The translations under genes were made by a program, and so were the position numbers. The notes below the pieces were generated by a model, which worked only from the letters and a program-made list of their open reading frames with translations, did no database searches and was not told where the DNA came from. DNA of 35,295 nucleotides from Rikenellaceae bacterium (GTDB lineage: Bacteria > Bacteroidota > Bacteroidia > Bacteroidales > Rikenellaceae). The stretch is from the NCBI GenBank assembly GCA_017463585.1, contig JAFTOX010000025.1, positions 1-35,295 of the forward strand. Direction: 5' to 3'. Shown piece by piece: positions 6,267 to 13,942 of the stretch (position 1 is the stretch's first letter; every line of letters starts with the position of its first letter).

Positions 6267-6887
6267 ATGGGTGCTGTAGTACTAGTTCTAGGCGAAAGCG
6301 GCGCAGGTAAGTCCACGTCGTTGTGCAACTTTGACAAAGACGAGATGGAGCTGCTAAATGTGCTTGGCAAAAAGATGCCGTTTCGTAGCGAACTGCAATC
6401 TATCGACAACTGCCGCTACAACCAAATCTTGCAAGCGTTTCAAAGCAACAAGCGCCACTGCTACGTAGTGGACGATGCCAACTACTTAATGCAGCTAGAG
6501 AACTTCCGCAAAGCCGAGGAAAAAGGCTATGACAAGTTCACGCGCATGGCCGTCAACTTCGAGAAGATGTTAGAAGCGGCCATGGCAACCGATGACGAGA
6601 CGATCGTCTACATCCTCATGCATCCGCAGCTTGACGATGCGGGCAACATGAAGCCTAAAACAATCGGAAAAATGCTAGATAACCAACTCACCATCGAAGG
6701 GCTGGTATCCATGACGCTCGTTGCCTTCGGTGACGAGCAGGGCTATCACTTCCGCACTAACGACCCGCTAGGCATTGCGAAATCGCCTATGGGTATGTTC
6801 GAGTCAGAAGTTATCGACAACGACCTCAAAGCAGTGGACACAACCGCACGCGAGTACTGGGGCATGAAGCCGCTAGGAGCCAAGTAA
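6267..6887 (+). CDS. RecA-fold phage ATPase (Sak4-like recombination protein)
   Basis: 206 residues. Walker A is GESGAGKST (residues 9-17); a hydrophobic strand with two acids (CYVVDDANY, D69/D70) fits Walker B. The length and simple core match the AAA_24/Sak4 group of phage NTPases, which act with single-strand-binding proteins in recombination or replication. The SSB gene 7355-7942 and the ERCC4 nuclease close by support that. It could also be a regulatory NTPase. The gene starts 1 nt after the previous stop and its stop overlaps the next ATG (TAATG). Confidence 0.75.
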   Translation: MGAVVLVLGESGAGKSTSLCNFDKDEMELLNVLGKKMPFRSELQSIDNCRYNQILQAFQSNKRHCYVVDDANYLMQLENFRKAEEKGYDKFTRMAVNFEKMLEAAMATDDETIVYILMHPQLDDAGNMKPKTIGKMLDNQLTIEGLVSMTLVAFGDEQGYHFRTNDPLGIAKSPMGMFESEVIDNDLKAVDTTAREYWGMKPLGAK

Positions 6888-7117
6888 TGCAGCGGTGGGA
6901 GCGTGAATACGACTGTGCGCTTGCAGCAGGGGATGTGGCACGTGAAGTCGAGGAAGCCCGACGCTGCCAGCGCCAGCGCCAAGGTGGTGCGCGTGAGTGC
7001 GTGTATGCCCACGTTTGGGAACACGACCCAGGATGCATCTTCTGCGAAGAGAACAACGACTATGAAGACGAAGACTTTTGCCGCTACGAGTGCGACCTAT
7101 GGAGTGACATTTTATGA
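6887..7117 (+). CDS. Small Cys- and acid-rich hypothetical protein
   Basis: 76 residues, ATG overlapping the stop of the ATPase. Basic, arginine-rich middle (REVEEARRCQRQRQGGAR) followed by a Cys/His/acid-rich end (HVWEHDPGCIFCEENND...FCRYECDLW), with CxxC at GCIFCEE and another pair in FCRYEC. This may bind a metal ion. Four-base ATGA overlap with the following gene shows it is part of the operon. Unknown function. Confidence 0.55.
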   Translation: MQRWEREYDCALAAGDVAREVEEARRCQRQRQGGARECVYAHVWEHDPGCIFCEENNDYEDEDFCRYECDLWSDIL

Positions 7118-7350
7118 GCAGAGTAGGGCGCATCAACGTGTCCCTTTACTGGGACGAACTAGAACGTATCAAGGGGGGCGTAGAGATATACGCCAAGCAG
7201 CATGCGGACGAACTGACGGATGCCGAGCAAGCCTATTGGCTAGGCGTTTCGTCCACTGTTGCCGTTTTGCAAAGTGAAAGCGTCAACGGGGACTGGCAGC
7301 AGTTCATAACGGCGCTGCAACTACATTTCAAAGGCAATGAAAAGGAGTAA
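7114..7350 (+). CDS. Hypothetical early protein
   Basis: 78 residues, beginning MSRVGRINVSLYWDELERIKGG and mostly helical after residue 12. The start overlaps the previous stop (ATGA) and the end overlaps the ribosome binding site of the SSB gene. No recognised family. Conserved placement between a Sak4-like ATPase and an SSB suggests a replication-recombination accessory role, which is inference only. Confidence 0.55.
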   Translation: MSRVGRINVSLYWDELERIKGGVEIYAKQHADELTDAEQAYWLGVSSTVAVLQSESVNGDWQQFITALQLHFKGNEKE

Positions 7351-7354
7351 AGAA

Positions 7355-7942
7355 ATGCCAAAGATTATCGACAATCCAGAGTACCAAAACGCCGAGGAAG
7401 CAAGCGGCGGTGGCAACTTCTCGCAGATGCTTCCAGGCTTATACAAGCTGCGCATCATGGCTATCCGCACCGAAGGGACGGACTTCAACGGCAAGAAGGT
7501 GGACTACGTTGCCGACAAGCAATACGTGAAGCTGGTCTACGACGTAGCCGAGGGCGAATTCGCAGGTAAGTACTCCGATGAATACTGGGCAGGCGAAGAT
7601 AAGGACTACGGACACTGTGACTATTTGAGCCTGAAAAACTTCGGTTTCTTGAAGCACAAGCTATCTGTTATTTCCGCCTGCAATCCTGGCTTTGATGCCG
7701 AGGTGGTATTCGATGCCGACAACTGGGCGCAGTTCATCGGGCGCGAGTTCTGGGCTGTGCTAGACGGCGAGGTGGACACTAACGACAAGGGATACGATCG
7801 TTGGAAGCTATCAGTCGGCGACTACGTAAAGCCCGAAGATGCCGAAGCAGGTAAGCACCGTGAGCCGAAAATCACGGACAACCGCACAGCTGCGCCTGAA
7901 ACGTCCACAAATGAAGTCTACGATGACATTCCCTTCATGTAA
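7355..7942 (+). CDS. Phage single-stranded DNA-binding protein (DUF669-like)
   Basis: 195 residues from ATG 7355; ATG 7337 is rejected because the Shine-Dalgarno AAAGGAG lies between the two. The core (residues about 25-150) is beta-rich with YKLRIMAIRTEG, KYSDEYW and FGFLKHKL segments typical of the DUF669 group. The C-terminus YDDIPFM reproduces the acidic DDIPF tip by which bacterial SSBs recruit partner proteins. This tail, with the ATPase and nuclease on either side, makes a replication/recombination SSB likely. Confidence 0.8.
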   Translation: MPKIIDNPEYQNAEEASGGGNFSQMLPGLYKLRIMAIRTEGTDFNGKKVDYVADKQYVKLVYDVAEGEFAGKYSDEYWAGEDKDYGHCDYLSLKNFGFLKHKLSVISACNPGFDAEVVFDADNWAQFIGREFWAVLDGEVDTNDKGYDRWKLSVGDYVKPEDAEAGKHREPKITDNRTAAPETSTNEVYDDIPFM

Positions 7943-7954
7943 TCCGATGCCGCT

Positions 7955-8488
7955 ATGCCTAACGTAGTTCAAATAGACACACGGCAACAAGAAGGTAAGC
8001 ACGTCCACAAGGATAGGTGGTTTGCGGCGCATGGCGTTGAAACTGTGCGCTGCAAGCTAAACTTCGGCGACTATGCCACCGATGGGAGCAACGTATCGGT
8101 GGACACTAAGAAAGACGTAGCCGAGATAGCATCTAATATCAGCCGCGACCATGGGCGCTTCAAGCGCGAGTGCTTACGTGCAAGGGATGCAGGCTATAGG
8201 CTCGTTATTCTTGTCGAGAACTTGAACGGATACACATGCATTGCCCACGTTGGCGCGTGGACTAACGACCACTGCCGTCATTGCAAACTTTTCCGCCAGC
8301 GCACGTGCAACCCGCGCGATGCAAAGGGTAAGTGTCTGCGCCACAACAAGCGCAAGCCCATCCAGGGCGATAGGTTGGCACTTGCCATGAAGACGATGGA
8401 GAGCCGTTACGGCGTGCGCTTCGAGTTCTGCCGACCCGCCGACGCAGCACAGCGGATATGCGAGCTGCTGGGGGTGGACTATGACTAG
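7955..8488 (+). CDS. ERCC4-type nuclease
   Basis: 177 residues. The N-terminal half has the ERCC4/XPF nuclease pattern: GDY (38-40), SVDTKKDVAEI (D50, K52/K53, E57), RDHGRFKREC and RLVILVEN. A Cys/His-rich insert follows (CIAHVG...HCRHCKLFRQRTC...GKCLRH), which looks like a zinc-binding loop. Members of this group in phages cut branched DNA or process replication intermediates. It overlaps the primase start by 8 nt, so the two are probably made together. Confidence 0.8.
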   Translation: MPNVVQIDTRQQEGKHVHKDRWFAAHGVETVRCKLNFGDYATDGSNVSVDTKKDVAEIASNISRDHGRFKRECLRARDAGYRLVILVENLNGYTCIAHVGAWTNDHCRHCKLFRQRTCNPRDAKGKCLRHNKRKPIQGDRLALAMKTMESRYGVRFEFCRPADAAQRICELLGVDYD

Positions 8489-10505
8489 CGTAAAACTTGC
8501 AGCCCACACCTTGCATGATTGCGGTTTTGCGACATTGCCCATCAAGGCAGGGAGCAAAGAACCCGCCACGGCGCATGGTGTCCACGATGCCAGTTGCAGT
8601 AACCAGGAGTCGGATGCGTTCTACGACGCTAACCCCGATTGCGGTATCGGCATTAGCGGCGAGGGTTTCGTTATATTCGACTTCGACTGCCACGGCGAGA
8701 CGGACGGGCGCGAAACGCTGCTCGACTGGGAGCGCGACAACGGGCAGCTTCCTGAAACCTTGGCGCAGACCACGCCGAGCGGCGGGTATCATCTGATATA
8801 CCGCGCAACCAAAGAGATACGTCCATCGGTTAATACTGACTTAGCCGTGGACGTTCGCGGGTGGGGCAGCTACGTCGTATGCGACCCGACACCAGGCTAC
8901 ACATGGGAAATTGAGCCGTCCACTACTGCAATTGCCGATGCCGACGCACAGGTAATGGCATTCCTCGAATACGTCCAGCCGAAGAAGAAACCAGGCCGCC
9001 CAAGCGAGACAGGCGGTAAAGAGATACCCGAAGGTGGACGTAATGCGGCACTGTTTAGCATCGGGCGCTCTATGTGGGGCAAGCCTGATGCCGATGCCGA
9101 GGTAATCCGCGCTTATTTGCATGCGCTTAACACAACCAAGTGCAAGCCACCACTAAGCGAATACGAAGTGGACAAGATTGCAAATTCGGTATTCAGCGTA
9201 TCGCCCGGCATGAGTGACGAAGCTAAGGAGCAGCAAGCACAGTCGCGTTCATTGTTCACACGCAACGGCAAGCCAAAGCCCAACATGTTCGCGCGTGCGC
9301 TAATCGACAACCAGTATGCATGTACCATCGACGGCGCACCTGCCATCTGGACAGGTGAGTGCTACGCGCTTGGCTGGAAGGCTATAGACCGCGCAGCTAT
9401 TAGCCTGTGCGACAACATCAACAAACAATCGCAAATGGAGATACGCCATTACATCGACCGTATGGCACCTGCGAAGAATGCCGCCGAGCCACACTACATC
9501 GCATTCAAAAACGGTGTGTACGACATGAAAAACGCCAAGCTGCTTGAGTCCACGCCAGAGTTGCCCATCACAAACGTGATACCTCATAACTACAACCCCG
9601 ATGCGAAGTGCAAAGCCGTGGACGAAGTAATCGCAAAAATGGCGTGCGGCGATGACGAGACACAGATAAACCTGCTTGAAGTCATGGGCGTATGTATGTA
9701 CCGCAGCGCCGAGTTTGCTCAAAGCGTAATACTTCTAGGCAGCGGCAGCAATGGCAAGTCCACGTATATCAAGATGCTTAGAGCGCTTCTAGGCGCTTCT
9801 AACGTGGCTAGCCTAGATATGGCGCAGTTAGGCCGTCAGTTCGCCACACAGCGGCTCTTAGGCAAGCTAGCGAACCTTGGAGACGATATTAGCAACGAGT
9901 TCCAGCACGGAGACTTGCTATCCATCTTCAAGAAGATCGTGACGGGTGAAGTTCTCTACGCCGACGTGAAGGGCATGGACGGCTTCGAGTTCGCGCCGTT
10001 CTGTACGCTCGTCTTGTCAGCAAACGAGTTCCCGCGCCTAGCCGACTATTCAGACGGCATGATGCGCAGGATATTCCCGATAGAGTTCAATGCGTATTTC
10101 GACCGCAATAGTGCCGACTACAACCCGCGCATAACGCAGGACGTTACCACCGAGGAAGCATGCGAATACATGTGCCAGCTAGGGCTAATCGGCCTATCGT
10201 CGGTGATGACACAAAACGGCTTTACACCCAATGAAGCTAGCCGCCGCAGGGTGGATGAAATCAGGCGCGACAACGACACCGTACTAGGGTGGACAATCGA
10301 CGCTTTTGAGACCGCTGATACGCTTGATGGTAAGGCTATTTCGCTTGCCTATGAAGAGTACTCGTTATGGTGCAAATCCAACGGTTTTAAGGCCGTTTCG
10401 AGGACGAAATTTACCCGTCAAATCGGGACACACTTAGGGCTAAAAACTGTAGCAACAAAGCGTAGCAACGTGTCAATGCGAGTTTTTGGAAAAAAGGAGC
10501 AGTAA
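8481..10505 (+). CDS. PrimPol-D5 primase/helicase
   Basis: 674 residues. Residues 1-190 are an archaeo-eukaryotic PrimPol domain: IFDFDCHG with acidic pair D67/D69, SGGYHLIY (100-107) and the GWGSYVV strand. Residues about 195-260 hold a linker and primase C-terminal part. From about 330 comes the D5-N/poxvirus D5 region, then the SF3 helicase with Walker A GSGSNGKST (420-428, K426), Walker B region (LANLGDDISNEF), and the sensor strand LVLSANEFPRLADYSDGMMRR. The C-terminal winged helix (residues about 600-674) completes the family. It primes and unwinds at the phage origin. The likely origin follows immediately. Confidence 0.93.
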   Translation: MTSVKLAAHTLHDCGFATLPIKAGSKEPATAHGVHDASCSNQESDAFYDANPDCGIGISGEGFVIFDFDCHGETDGRETLLDWERDNGQLPETLAQTTPSGGYHLIYRATKEIRPSVNTDLAVDVRGWGSYVVCDPTPGYTWEIEPSTTAIADADAQVMAFLEYVQPKKKPGRPSETGGKEIPEGGRNAALFSIGRSMWGKPDADAEVIRAYLHALNTTKCKPPLSEYEVDKIANSVFSVSPGMSDEAKEQQAQSRSLFTRNGKPKPNMFARALIDNQYACTIDGAPAIWTGECYALGWKAIDRAAISLCDNINKQSQMEIRHYIDRMAPAKNAAEPHYIAFKNGVYDMKNAKLLESTPELPITNVIPHNYNPDAKCKAVDEVIAKMACGDDETQINLLEVMGVCMYRSAEFAQSVILLGSGSNGKSTYIKMLRALLGASNVASLDMAQLGRQFATQRLLGKLANLGDDISNEFQHGDLLSIFKKIVTGEVLYADVKGMDGFEFAPFCTLVLSANEFPRLADYSDGMMRRIFPIEFNAYFDRNSADYNPRITQDVTTEEACEYMCQLGLIGLSSVMTQNGFTPNEASRRRVDEIRRDNDTVLGWTIDAFETADTLDGKAISLAYEEYSLWCKSNGFKAVSRTKFTRQIGTHLGLKTVATKRSNVSMRVFGKKEQ

Positions 10506-10699
10506 TGAATAGTCTACATAGCCACACTTCAAAGTGTGGCTTGAAACACCAAAGTGTAACCTATAAAACACCAGGTCAGAAGTGGTATAGCCACAGGTTA
10601 CACTTTGCTCGCTATATTCTTATTAGCATTAAAACTAATAGGTATATATATAGAAAAAAAGAAAACAAAGTGTGGACGTGTGGCTGGGCGGTGATCTAA
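10505..10699 (+). CDS. Doubtful 64-aa frame spanning the candidate origin
   Basis: An ATG overlapping the primase stop with AAAGGAG 6 nt upstream opens a 64-codon frame that exactly fills the gap to the next gene. The translated product (His-, Lys- and Tyr-rich, no hydrophobic core) is not protein-like, and the DNA is made of hairpins, repeats and an AT-rich tract. The ribosome binding site is the only support. Confidence 0.25.
   Translation: MNSLHSHTSKCGLKHQSVTYKTPGQKWYSHRLHFARYILISIKTNRYIYRKKENKVWTCGWAVI
10520..10675. other. Candidate replication origin: AAAGTGT iterons, hairpins and AT-rich tract
   Basis: AGCCACACTT/AAGTGTGGCT forms a perfect hairpin at 10520-10541. AAAGTGTAACCT (10551-10562) has a perfect inverted copy AGGTTACACTTT (10595-10606). 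A further AAAGTGTGG lies at 10667-10675. So the core AAAGTGT occurs four or more times in both orientations. Between 10609 and 10665 the sequence is very AT-rich and poly-purine, unlike its surroundings. Iterons plus an AT-rich unwinding segment directly after the primase-helicase are what a phage origin looks like. No direct proof. Confidence 0.5.
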
Positions 10700-11035
10700 A
10701 TGCACTTGCCAGAAATCGAAGGCCGCAGCGTCTATATCAGCGGCAAGATAACCAACAACGAGCAAGCAGCCTTGCAGTTCGCCAAGGCGCACAAGGACTG
10801 CATCGAGTCGGGCGCAGCCTACGTGTTCAATCCGATGGCAGCAGCAGTGCAAGTGAAGCGTCCTGGCTGGATGCATGACGACCACATGCGAGCTGATATC
10901 CACGAACTAACGAGTGGGCGCATCGACGTAATCCTACAGATTGACGGATGGCGCGAGTCGGGCGGAGCCCTGCTTGAAAGCGCCATAGCCGACATGTGCG
11001 GCATCGAGCGCATCGATTGGAGCGAGTCGGAGTGA
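10700..11035 (+). CDS. DUF4406 protein (deoxyribosyltransferase-like fold)
   Basis: 111 residues. The opening RSVYISGKITNNEQAALQFAKAH, the FNPMAAAVQVKRPGWMHDDHMRADIHELTSGRIDVILQIDGWRESGGALLESAIADMCGI core and the length match DUF4406, which has the nucleoside 2-deoxyribosyltransferase fold and is frequent in phage replication modules. A role in nucleotide metabolism or base modification is possible but unproven for this family. It ends in GAGTGA, where the next gene's GTG overlaps the stop. Confidence 0.75.
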   Translation: MHLPEIEGRSVYISGKITNNEQAALQFAKAHKDCIESGAAYVFNPMAAAVQVKRPGWMHDDHMRADIHELTSGRIDVILQIDGWRESGGALLESAIADMCGIERIDWSESE

Positions 11036-11250
11036 AGTGCTACGGACAAGCCAAAGGCAGAAGGTGGACGGACGCGCAGCCCGAACCGACGCTAGAGCAG
11101 CTGGACTTGAAGCGCTGCAACAAGTGCGGCCTTGTAAAGCCTAAGAGCGAATTCTACATGCGAACAGACAAGCGCGGTTTCAAGCATCCGCGAAGCATCT
11201 GCAAAGCATGTGATAACGAAAGGAGCCGTGAATGCTCGAAACAATCCTAA
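11032..11250 (+). CDS. Small zinc-finger-like protein (GTG start)
   Basis: 72 residues from GTG 11032, which overlaps the DUF4406 stop (GTGA) and has GGAG upstream. Two CxxC knuckles, RCNKCGLVKPKSEFYMR and SICKACDNER, form a treble-clef-like zinc site, the same arrangement as the N-terminal part of some phage HNH nucleases, but no HNH motif follows. Possibly DNA-binding or a nuclease remnant. Confidence 0.6.
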   Translation: MKCYGQAKGRRWTDAQPEPTLEQLDLKRCNKCGLVKPKSEFYMRTDKRGFKHPRSICKACDNERSRECSKQS

Positions 11251-11489
11251 CCACTAACGAAGCCCTACGCCTTGCCCTCGCAATGAGTGGGCTGGCTGCA
11301 ATCCTGGCTCTAGGGATGCTGGCAGTCGTGGTCTACCTCATGAACGAATGGCGCAAAGACCTCGACGGGCTGAAAGCCTACCTAGAGCAGACGGGCGTAA
11401 CCAAGAGCGAGGAATACGGTACCTGGCGCGTTGAGTATGAGTACGCGCAACCAACCAAGACCGACCTAAAGGAGGCTATGAGCCGATGA
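11232..11489 (+). CDS. Small single-span membrane protein
   Basis: 85 residues; ATG after GAAAGGAGCCGTGA. One strong membrane segment at about residues 13-37 (LALAMSGLAAILALGMLAVVVYLM), followed by a charged cytoplasmic tail with a helix. Its stop overlaps the methyltransferase start (ATGA). No family recognised. Confidence 0.55.
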   Translation: MLETILTTNEALRLALAMSGLAAILALGMLAVVVYLMNEWRKDLDGLKAYLEQTGVTKSEEYGTWRVEYEYAQPTKTDLKEAMSR

Positions 11490-12265
11490 CGATGTACTTG
11501 TATAACGACCACTTCCAGAATTACAAGCGGTACAACATCCCAAAGGCACAGCTGCTTATCGCCGACATTCCGTACAACATCGGGGAGAACGCCTACGGTA
11601 GCAGCCCTCAATGGTACGTGAACGGTGATAACGCCAACGGTGAGAGTGAACTAGCGCATAGTGCGTTTTTTGATACCGATAAGGACTTCCGCATCATGGA
11701 GTTCTTTCACTTCTGCAATCGGCTGGTTAAGCCTGAGCCGAAAAGTACAGTCGCGAACATAAAGGAGCGCAAAAACGAGCCTGGATGCATGATTGTTTTT
11801 TGCGCATGGGAGCAGCAGCAATACCTAGTGGACAAAGCACGTGAGTACGGATTCCCGAATTACATCCCGTTAGTGTTTCGTAAGAACTATTCGGCGCAAG
11901 TGCTCAAAGCGAATATGCGCGTTGTGGGCAATTCCGAATACGCCGTGCTGTTCTACCGTGACAAGTTGCCGAAGTTTCGCAACAACGGGCGGATGGTCTT
12001 TAATTGCATGGACTATCCACGGGATAACAAAACTCCAAAGGTTCACCCGACACAGAAGAGCCGACAACTTCTAGAAAACCTAATCGAGATATTTACCGAC
12101 CCAGGGGATGTAGTAATCGATCCTGTGGCGGGTAGCGGCGTGACATTACTTGCCGCTGAAAGCCTGGGACGTAAAGCCTACGGCTTTGAAATCAAGAAGG
12201 AATTTTGCAAGGCGTTTCACGAGCAGATAGAGCCTTGTGCCAACCAAATGAGGATGGTGATTTAG
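11486..12265 (+). CDS. Orphan N6-adenine DNA methyltransferase (beta class)
   Basis: 259 residues. Catalytic motif IV near the N-terminus is DIPY (27-30), a DPPY variant, and the SAM-binding motif I comes after it near the C-terminus as DPVAGSGVTLLAAESLGRKAYGFEI (from 212). That order defines the beta class of N6_N4 methylases (Pfam N6_N4_Mtase). No restriction endonuclease gene is nearby, so it is solitary, as in many phages that protect their DNA. The target recognition region (about 60-190) cannot be read for specificity. Possible links to the enriched GTGGAC hexamer are discussed under findings. Confidence 0.85.
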   Translation: MTMYLYNDHFQNYKRYNIPKAQLLIADIPYNIGENAYGSSPQWYVNGDNANGESELAHSAFFDTDKDFRIMEFFHFCNRLVKPEPKSTVANIKERKNEPGCMIVFCAWEQQQYLVDKAREYGFPNYIPLVFRKNYSAQVLKANMRVVGNSEYAVLFYRDKLPKFRNNGRMVFNCMDYPRDNKTPKVHPTQKSRQLLENLIEIFTDPGDVVIDPVAGSGVTLLAAESLGRKAYGFEIKKEFCKAFHEQIEPCANQMRMVI

Positions 12266-13003
12266 ATGGATAACTATGCATTAGTGGATGAAGCAATCAT
12301 CCTCTTGTTGCAAGACCTACGTATGCGCAAGAGCAAGAGCAGCACCGAGCGCGGCGAGAAGATGAAGCGCCACGCAGACAGCCTTCTCGACCGCTTAGGC
12401 GCTCCGTATCGTCCGAGTTTAGCCGAAGCCGAGGAAATACCCACCGAGGATGAAACCACGTCTGAAATCGGCTCTAATTGGTTCACCGAATGGGTGGACG
12501 AAATGGAAGAAGCAGCAGCCGACCTGATACCAGAGCGCCAAGGACGGGACGGACTGAGCGCGAACGTCGAACGCCACCCACTAGACCGACTAATCAGTTG
12601 CCTAGAGAACGACTACGGCCTGATAGCATCATGGGACGGCTTACGTAAGTTCTGGAATATCGAAACCACGGACGAATACGGAGACGAGCGTGTTCGGTTA
12701 GCCGACCAGCTAGCCGATGCTGGCAACACGATACTCGACTTGCGGCAACAGGTGGACGTGCTGACTGAGCAGCGCGACAAGTATCATGCAGGTTGGCAGG
12801 ACGCTACCAAAGGCTGGACACGCGCTAACAAAGAGCGCGAAGAATTAGAAGCCGACCTCGCGGATGCCCGCGCCCGTGTGGCATTCCTCGAAGGTGCCAC
12901 CGACCGCCTTAGCGACCAATGCCGCGACTTGATGGCAGTCAACATCCGACTGCGAAAAGAGAAGAACAAGGAAGCCGTAGAGCGCATTGAGGGGGTGGCA
13001 TGA
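12266..13003 (+). CDS. Hypothetical protein with coiled-coil C-terminus
   Basis: 245 residues, starting right after the methylase stop. Helical N-terminus with a basic stretch (RMRKSKSSTERGEKMKRH), an acidic middle (AEAEEIPTEDETTSEIG), a segment RHPLDRLISCLENDYGLIASWDGLRKFWNIE, then a long coiled coil from about residue 150 (LADQLADAGNTILDLRQQVDVL...). Proteins of this build are common in actinophage early regions without known function. The next gene starts inside its stop region (ATGATG). Confidence 0.5.
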   Translation: MDNYALVDEAIILLLQDLRMRKSKSSTERGEKMKRHADSLLDRLGAPYRPSLAEAEEIPTEDETTSEIGSNWFTEWVDEMEEAAADLIPERQGRDGLSANVERHPLDRLISCLENDYGLIASWDGLRKFWNIETTDEYGDERVRLADQLADAGNTILDLRQQVDVLTEQRDKYHAGWQDATKGWTRANKEREELEADLADARARVAFLEGATDRLSDQCRDLMAVNIRLRKEKNKEAVERIEGVA

Positions 13004-13437
13004 TGGCATACCACAGGGACAAGGAAATCGCCTACTGCCCCTTTTGCGGCACCGGCAACGTGGGCGTGGTCGTGGACATCGCAGAGTGCAAGAATGACAT
13101 AGAGAATTATTACATGCGCCTGCCCCTTGATGCAGACGGGGTGCCGATAAGGCCAGGGGACAGGCTCGAAACCACAGATGGCATGTCTACGACATTCGAT
13201 TGCAAAAGTCTCTATCTATGCAGAGACGGATGGGCAGTACATGGGGCAGTACATGGGCACAGACCAGACGAGGTACGCCACGTCAAGCCCGACACTGTGG
13301 AGAGTATTTTAGAGGAGGCGTTGGACAAAGCTGCGATGCTAGACAGAGGTGCCAACACGGGCTACTGGCCTAGCGCAGCGGACATAACAGTCCTAGCAAA
13401 AGACTACGCCGAACGCATCAGGAGGTGTATGGAATGA
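13000..13437 (+). CDS. Zinc-ribbon hypothetical protein
   Basis: 145 residues, starting at ATG 13000 (ATG 13003 is also possible) after GAGGGGGTGGC. YCPFCGTGNVGVVV is a zinc-ribbon-like start as in Lar-type restriction-alleviation and other small phage proteins; a second half ligand pair may be C30 and later Cys. The segment LDADGVPIRPGDRLETTDG resembles a small beta domain often found in actinophage proteins. Its stop codon overlaps ATG 13434. Function unknown. Confidence 0.5.
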   Translation: MMAYHRDKEIAYCPFCGTGNVGVVVDIAECKNDIENYYMRLPLDADGVPIRPGDRLETTDGMSTTFDCKSLYLCRDGWAVHGAVHGHRPDEVRHVKPDTVESILEEALDKAAMLDRGANTGYWPSAADITVLAKDYAERIRRCME

Positions 13438-13453
13438 CCCGCATCATAGACCT
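13434..13453 (+). repeat. 20-bp imperfect direct repeat, left copy of cassette
   Basis: These 20 bp (ATGACCCGCATCATAGACCT) match 13939-13958 at 18 of 20 positions. Both are gene starts encoding MTRIIDL, and both begin with ATGA overlapping the stop of the preceding gene. The DNA between the copies is a self-contained regulatory cassette, so the repeats look like the scar of its insertion. The frame opened at 13434 runs 90 codons but is antisense to the 33-aa gene after its first residues, so it is a broken gene start. Confidence 0.6.
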
Positions 13454-13472
13454 GATGCACTACAATAAGAAA

Positions 13473-13496
13473 AGCGCCCCCATCTTTGAGGGCGCT
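13473..13496 (-). terminator. Terminator of the 33-aa leftward gene
   Basis: Stem AGCGCCC/GGGCGCT, 7 bp, with a 10-nt loop; on the minus strand it is followed by a T-rich tract (TTTCTTATTG). It starts 7 nt past the stop codon of the leftward 33-aa gene and is the expected end of its transcript. Confidence 0.7.
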
Positions 13497-13502
13497 GCGG
13501 TG

Positions 13503-13604
13503 CTAGATACGCACCGTCTTGGTTCGTGTGCGGGACTTGTTGCCGACCTTCACGGTCTGCTTTATGCGGATAGTCCCGCGCACTTTTGGCGGATTTTTCG
13601 CCAT
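13503..13604 (-). CDS. 33-aa highly basic peptide
   Basis: Leftward gene: GGAAAGGAGGTGAATACC gives a very strong ribosome binding site in front of ATG 13604. The product is MAKNPPKVRGTIRIKQTVKV followed by a short tail ending TKTVRI, with no acidic residue and about a third Lys/Arg, in alternating beta-type pattern. It has its own terminator and shares a divergent control region with an XRE gene. It runs against all surrounding genes, so it was probably brought in with its regulator. Could be a nucleic-acid-binding peptide, an antirepressor or the toxic half of a small system; not recognised. Confidence 0.65.
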   Translation of the reverse strand: MAKNPPKVRGTIRIKQTVKVGNKSRTRTKTVRI

Positions 13605-13645
13605 GGTATTCACCTCCTTTCCAAAACCAGAAGTGAACACGCAAA

Positions 13646-13722
13646 CAGGCGTACGCCTGCCTCGGGGCACTATAACACTTTTCCACCGCCATTGTGGAAA
13701 ACTTAACACTATACATAGTGCC
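13646..13722. promoter_or_regulatory. Composite divergent operator region
   Basis: Nested inverted repeats: outer GGCACTAT (13666-13673) with ATAGTGCC (13715-13722); inner TTTTCCAC (13679-13686) with GTGGAAAA (13694-13701); CACTAT-AC-ATAGTG at 13707-13720; and a separate 14-bp perfect palindrome CAGGCGTACGCCTG at 13646-13659. TATAGT on the minus strand (complement of 13669-13674) may serve the 33-aa gene, and TATAAA at 13730-13735 the XRE gene. Most likely bound by the XRE protein for autoregulation. Confidence 0.6.
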
Positions 13723-13756
13723 ATCATTTTATAAACGTACTAGATATGGAGGAAGC

Positions 13757-13942
13757 ATGAAGGAAGGATTAAAAGCAATAAGAAAGTTGCGCGGGTGGTC
13801 GGTGCGCGAGCTGGCAGAGTATAGCGGAGTACCTAAAACCACTATTGAAGGTTGGGAAAATCGTGGAACTGACAAGGCTATAGCGGGGAAGTTAAAACGT
13901 GTTGCCGATGCACTGGGCGTAAAAATGGAGGACTTGTTATGA
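13757..13942 (+). CDS. Small XRE-family regulator
   Basis: 61 residues from ATG 13757, after ATGGAGGAAGC. Almost the whole protein is a helix-turn-helix (LKAIRKLRGWSVRELAEYSGVPKTTIEGWENRG...LKRVADALGVKMEDLL). It has no dimerisation extension. It is divergent from the 33-aa gene across the composite operator, a pattern seen in small lysogeny switches and in antitoxin regulation. Distinct from the main CI/Cro pair at 4.5-5.4 kb, so this phage has a second switch. Confidence 0.8.
   Translation: MKEGLKAIRKLRGWSVRELAEYSGVPKTTIEGWENRGTDKAIAGKLKRVADALGVKMEDLL

Noticed and set aside
13434..13706. 90-codon plus-strand frame starting MTRIIDLMHY
   Set aside because: After its first residues it runs through the leftward terminator and antisense to the 33-aa gene. 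I read it as a broken gene start left by cassette insertion.
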